Of a DNA stretch of 64,000 nt, positions 10,675-64,000 are shown piece after piece; the first letter of the stretch is position 1; the number at the start of each line of letters is the position of its first letter. The translations under genes and the position numbers were made by a program. The stretch covers positions 28,631-92,630 of the forward strand of contig CAJHNH020002826.1 in assembly GCA_905116865.2 (NCBI GenBank), written 5' to 3'. This stretch comes from Candidula unifasciata. Lineage: Eukaryota; Mollusca; Gastropoda; Stylommatophora; Geomitridae. The notes beneath the pieces are model-generated. The model did not search any database. It saw only the letters and a program-made list of their open reading frames with translations, and was not told the DNA's origin.

Positions 10675-12930
10675 TAGGGGGGAGAGAGAGAGTCATGAAG
10701 AGAGAGGAAGACACATGCTGAGGTAGGCTGGGAGAGACAGTGTAAAGATGGACAGATGAAGGTAGAGAAAAGAAGGAAAAGAAGTCTGGGGAAGGAGAAA
10801 AAAATGAGAGGGAGGGATGGAGACATGATGAGGAAAAGTGGGGAAGGGACAGCGAAAGACAGAGAGTGAGACAAATACAGAAAGAGGGAATGCAGATACA
10901 GAGATCGGCAGATGAAAAGAGAAGGAAAAAGGGAACGAAACAGAGATATGGAAGGAGGAAAAAATGACAAAGAGTTGAAAGAAGGGAGACAGAGGGAGAG
11001 AGAACGGACAGGGTGAGAAGCAGATGCAAGCAGAGAGAGATGTAGACATAAAGGAGAGAGAGACAAAGGGACAGCACAGAGAGGCAAGCAGACAGAGGGA
11101 GAGAACCAAAGAAAGAGAAAAAAGGCAGAGCAGGAGAATGGGAGGGAGGTATACAAAGAGGAAGTGATGAAGGGAGGCAAACAGACATAAAGCAAGAGAG
11201 AGAGAGAGGTGGGTAAGGAAGGCAGTGACAAACACAGATTAAGAGAGAGGGGCAGGAAGGGAGACAAGATACATCAAAGAAAAAAAACAGCCACCTACTC
11301 CCCCCCCCTCTCCCCCACACAATTTCAAGTGTAGTGGACACAACCACTAGGAAAAGATAGTTATGGGGCAAATAAATATGTAGATGAACCAGTAAAAAAA
11401 ATGGGGAGGGGGGGGGGGGGGGGAGAGAGAGAGAATGAGAGAGGGGAGGGGGTAAGGAAATCTAGAGAAAATGAAAAGACAGGATGGAGAGGAGACAAAG
11501 AAGAGATGGGACAGGAGAAAGGGCAAGGAAAGGAAGAGAGGAAGAATGGAGAGAGAAAGGAGAATAGTAGAAGATCAAAGGAAAGAGAAGGGGTGAGAGA
11601 AGAAAGGTAAGACACTGTTGTGGGGGTGGGGGGGGGGGGTGTAAGAACAATGAGTGCCAAAAATAGAATTAGGAAATCTCTAAGTGAGGCCACTTTTCCG
11701 GTTCCTACCCTCTCCCAATGTGAATGTGGCCGTGGTCCAAAAACAACAGTGCTAACCCCTACTGCCCCTTGCTTGTCCTATCTGTGTGTGACAACAATAA
11801 TTCAATTTCTTACACTTAAGGCTGGTGACCTGAGAGCCAAGGTCATTTTATAAAGAAAAAAAAAGTTCAGGGCATCCCAACCCACCACTGGTGGAAAATA
11901 GAGAAGTTTACCCACACACATAAATAGGTCAGACACATAAATAGGTCAGGGCAGCAGTGGACTTCGTTTTATTTCTGGTTTTCCAATTACAGAAAGGAGG
12001 GGAGAGAGGGGGTGGTGGAAAGTGGTGTAAAAGGCTGAGGTGGTAAGGGTGAGACAGAGGAGGTGAGAGAATAAAGTTTGAGAAAATAAAGTGGGAATGA
12101 GACAGGGAGAGAAAGAAGGGAGTAAGAAATAAGATGAGATATAGAGGAAAGAAGGTAGCAGGAAGGGGTGCACTCCCTCCCCTAGGTGTCATCAATGTGG
12201 GAGGATTAAAAAGGGGGGGGGGGGGGGTGACGGCAAATGTGTTTTTTTAAAAGTACACATAGATTTAATGTGTGGGAGGGGGGAATGGTGGACATGAAAT
12301 GTTCTGCACTAGGCAACACATAACCTTCTACACCAACTGAAGGTATGGAGAAAGAAAGAGAGATATAATATTTAATGTGTGTGGGGAGGGAGGGTGAATG
12401 GTGGACATGAAATGTTCTGCACTAGGCAACACTTAACCTTCTACACCAGCTGAAGGTATGGAGAAAGAAAGAGAGAGAGGGAGGGAGTGAGGGAGAGTGG
12501 CAAATACAAAGAGAAAGAGGAAAGCAGTGACACAGACAGGCAGAGAGTGAGGAACAGGTAGGACAAAATGTGAGGGGGCGGGAAGGGAGATGGACAGAGA
12601 TTAAGGCCGCTAGGAAAACAAACACATCAAAAGAAAATATCCACTATGTTCACACAGAATGCCCCCCCCCCCCCCCCAATACAACTTCCTGTGTACTTGA
12701 GTTGCTAGGAAGAGTTATGGAGCTGCACATTTACTAAACATTTAAACAAGAAATAAAATAGGAAAAAGGGGGAGGGGGGACAGGAAATGAGAGAGTAAAA
12801 GGAAAGTTATGAGAGAAAGAGAAGAAGATGAAGATCAGAAGGGAGGGTTAGAGACAATGCAGGAGACGGGAAGGAAGAAGCAATAGGTAGAAGAGTGAAA
12901 GAGGGAGGGAAGAGAGAGAGAGAGGGGTGA
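10675..12930 (+). repeat. Long purine-rich (A/G) zone
   Basis: The plus strand is almost pure A and G over 10,675-11,275, 11,400-11,610, 11,990-12,180 and 12,450-12,930, with GAGA, GGGAGGGA and AAGAA motifs and G runs. Long open frames on the minus strand (up to 254 codons of Ser/Leu/Pro/Phe) are a by-product of this composition. Confidence 0.9.
12256..12480 (+). repeat. Two-copy direct tandem duplication (~107 bp)
   Basis: Both copies carry GGTGGACATGAAATGTTCTG, CACTAGGCAACAC and GAAGGTATGGAGAAAGAAAG, with few differences. Confidence 0.9.
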
Positions 12931-13429
12931 GACAACAGAAGAGGGAATCTCTAGGAATTACAATACTGATCGCCAAACACACTGTAAAGATAAATCCAGG
13001 CCAAAAATAGAACTGGGAAATCCAGCTGACGGTCACTTTGCTTAGCGACTCTATTTATAAATACAACTGAACCGAGCCCCACCATCTCCCAATGTAATCC
13101 TTTCTAGAAACCACGGCCATAAACGATTTATACTGTTCATTCTGCCCAACTTGCTAGAAACAAAGGCACACACACACACACGCCAGACCGGAAGCTGCTA
13201 CTTCCCGCCCCATGCCACACCGCTGCTGTCTGCATGTATTCATGATCTGCAACACAGCCCGTCCTCCCCTGGCCTTTAACAAGCCATTTTGGCTGAAAAT
13301 AGCCAATAATCAGCTGCCCTCACACCTGAAACGACCATACAACGAAAGTAGCCAAAAACAAGCCAAATGGCCCAAAAAGCCAAATGGCCTCCCCAAAATT
13401 GCCTGTGCTAAAAAAACACAGGATTTCTG

Positions 13430-13566
13430 ACGATTTCATTGCCGCGGTCAAAATTCAAGGCTTTTCAAGGTCGGAATGTCTTTTATAAGCTAAAAATCCC
13501 GGTTCAAGGTCAACGAAAAAAATCCCGGTAATTTCCCGATTTCCCGGTCCACTACGAACCCTGAGC
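13430..13566 (-). mobile_element. Possible hAT-type element end
   Basis: Read on the minus strand it begins CAGGGTTCGTAGTGGACC and continues with TTGACCTTGAA and CCTTGAAAAGCCTTGAA, a pattern common at ends of hAT elements. A similar TTCAAGGCTTTTCAAGG stretch is at 10.28 kb. No duplication identified. Confidence 0.35.
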
Positions 13567-13583
13567 AGACTGCATCTGAGATC

Positions 13584-13589
13584 TTTATT
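13584..13589 (-). terminator. Candidate poly(A) signal for SMCR8
   Basis: AATAAA on the minus strand, 87 bp after the tentative stop. It supports the terminal exon call but such hexamers also occur by chance in AT-rich DNA. Confidence 0.45.
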
Positions 13590-13675
13590 GGTGCTCTATA
13601 GTTTGCTTTGCAGGTTTTCTCCGGTGGACCTGATGAGCTCAGAATAACTGTTGATTTCTCTTGCACAGAAAAACA

Positions 13676-62455
<48,780 letters not shown>

Positions 62456-62594
62456 CTAAAATACAAAACAAGGGAGATTTTTAAACAAACAAAAATTACA
62501 AGAATTAACATTCAGAACTATCACTGTTTATAGTGGTTTCTTCTTGTAATAAAGTTATCAGAACTTTAAGGCCAAAGTAATACTCTGGTTTTAA

Positions 62595-62870
62595 TAAAGG
62601 TCCCTTTTTTACGCCTCTAGGTGTATTGGGAATTTAGGGCTAGACCTATATTTTTTACAGACCAATCGGCACTTGGTGGGTGATGTGGTCAGCATCACGC
62701 TGGCCACCTTTACTTTCCAGGACTGCACCTGGTACACAATCAAGGCTTGGTCGACTTGGGAGTCCAGGTCATTTTTTTTTGTTCGGCTCCGTAGGGATAC
62801 GAACCCATGACCTTCCAATTCGCATGCGGCATCTAGCCGCCAAAGCCAGGGCGACTCCCCTGGTTGTTTT
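62595..62870 (-). mobile_element. S1 tRNA-derived SINE
   Basis: Inverted full copy: GATGTGGTCAGCATCACGCT, GGGATACGAACCCATGACC as B-box complement and a CTCTAGGTGTATTGGG tail. The flanks (CTGGTT-rich) suggest but do not prove a duplication. Confidence 0.85.
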
Positions 62871-62899
62871 TTTTTTAAATTTGTATCAGTTTCTGTATT

Positions 62900-63750
62900 T
62901 TTTTTTTTTTTTTTGATTTTCAAACATTTGACAACCTATTAAATTCAATTCTGTTTGTAAGTTAAACAGATATCTGAAACTTGCCCAGTAATACAGTTTC
63001 AGAAGACCGTGCTTATGTTCTCTTTATGTCCAATGGGAGTAGATTGGATAACATTCACCTGTATTCAAATGCATTAAAAATAATATGTAACAATCAGTTT
63101 TTGCACTGTGTCCGGGAATGCATATTGGCCAGCATACCTGCCTGTTGGCCTGCGTGTCATAGATTCAAAACTCCATTCAGCTGTATTTTTTAAAATCAAT
63201 CCTATAGGTATTAGAAAATGTCCTACTGACTGGATGGCATTTCAATTTTGCTAGACGAGGAAAAAATGGTGCCTATTTGGATGATATGCTTTGCTTCATG
63301 GATGGCATTATTGTTTGGGCCATAATAAAATCAGTCTCATTATTTCATTGTTGTATTGTGTACAAGAGTGAACTTCTCTGTACCACAGGTTTTATAACAA
63401 CAATAATAGCTAGTCACTTCACAAACCTTTGACAGACTCAGCATGGAGTTAACTTAACCTTCAACCTCTTATTCTACTAAGGTGATTACATTTCCCCAAA
63501 AAATAATACAGGGTTTTACATGATTTCCTTTTTTTTAAATCTACTGGGGCATATTTTCTAGGGATGTTTTTTTTTTTAAGATTAATAATCTATATTTATT
63601 CAAACATTATCATCAATAATGTTGTTTATTTGCAATTATGTATACATTAAATCCTAATTCAATAAGTCGGCTGTGTATTTCAATGAACAAATGAAATCCA
63701 TCCATCTGGCTTATATCTGGGGCAGGACATACAGTATGAGATCCTGAAAA
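62900..63750. other. Upstream SMCR8 intron, nothing recognised
   Basis: Searched by eye for the conserved SMCR8 N-terminus; not found. Confidence 0.35.
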
Positions 63751-63751
63751 A

Positions 63752-64000
63752 TCTTCTTTTACTTCTTCTTTGTTCCCCGGCTGTAAGTTCCAGTGAAAAG
63801 TCCTGGCTGTTCGTCCATTTTGACTCTGGCTTTGTGCCAGAGTTTTGAGTGTACATGCGTTTTACTTGCCTATTTGTGTGCAGTTTGTTTTTCCTTGCAG
63901 CTTGGGCAGATGCGAACCAACTTCGATGGGAGCTCCCAATTAGTTGACTCCTACAAAATGCTTGTTAGGGAGGCAGCGGGTCTATTCTTGATTTCTTCAC
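63752..64000 (-). mobile_element. S3 short element, cut by window edge
   Basis: GGCTGTAAGTTCCAGTGAAA, GTGCCAGAGTTTTGAGTGTA, and GGCAGCGGGTCTATTCTTGA in S3 order, reaching the last base. Confidence 0.85.

Noticed and set aside
10607..11693. Long minus-strand open frames (up to 254 codons) rich in Ser, Leu, Pro and Phe
   Set aside because: Direct result of the purine-rich plus strand; no conserved motif, overlapping frames open at once.
10250..13566. One 3.3-kb hAT element spanning the purine zone, from similar TTCAAGGCTTTTCAAGG ends
   Set aside because: The left end (GCAGGTTCATAG) matches the right end poorly and no 8-bp duplication was found.

Overview
This is animal nuclear DNA, most likely from a lophotrochozoan and probably a mollusc. 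The taxon is inferred from the style of the SINEs, LINEs and microsatellites; the sequence does not prove it. The window is dominated by one large, intron-rich gene on the minus strand. I recognise it as SMCR8, the DENN/longin-domain partner of C9orf72. I could chain 20 exons with consistent splice phases and recognisable SMCR8 similarity or order, two further exons supported mainly by phase, and one tentative terminal exon. They run from about 62.46 kb, where the gene enters with its first ~110-120 codons beyond the right edge, down to a stop near 13.68 kb with a poly(A) signal at 13.58 kb. No second host gene is visible.

Layout: 1-13.5 kb lies downstream of SMCR8 and holds decayed LINE reverse-transcriptase pieces, several SINE families, a 26-bp minisatellite and a 2-kb purine-rich zone. 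From 13.6 to 62.5 kb are the SMCR8 exons, with introns packed with mobile elements and tandem arrays: a 53-bp array at 18.1-19.3 kb, an 18-bp array at 24.5-26.7 kb, a 20-bp array at 31 kb, a 30-bp array at 43.3-44.3 kb and a 113-bp array at 59.6-60.4 kb. The last 1.5 kb is mostly unrecognised intron plus one SINE.

Mobile elements seen: tRNA-derived SINE families (called S1 and S2 here), a (GAA)n-tailed short element (S3) in more than ten copies, two other short families (S4, S5), LINE remnants of an RNase H-bearing clade and of an RTE/CR1-like clade, a decayed Tigger/pogo transposase, two piggyBac-like elements with TTAA ends, a 51-bp hAT-type MITE with a perfect 8-bp duplication, and a 1.2-kb inverted-repeat element lodged in a TA microsatellite.

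The most interesting theme is that several tandem arrays grew out of mobile elements. The 18-bp array is an internal expansion of a short stretch of an RNase H LINE remnant, whose two halves still flank it. The 113-bp array is built from the tail half of S3. A GAA microsatellite is an expanded S3 tail. One S2 SINE landed so close to an SMCR8 exon that its target-site duplication supplies intron positions +3 to +13 of the 5' splice site.
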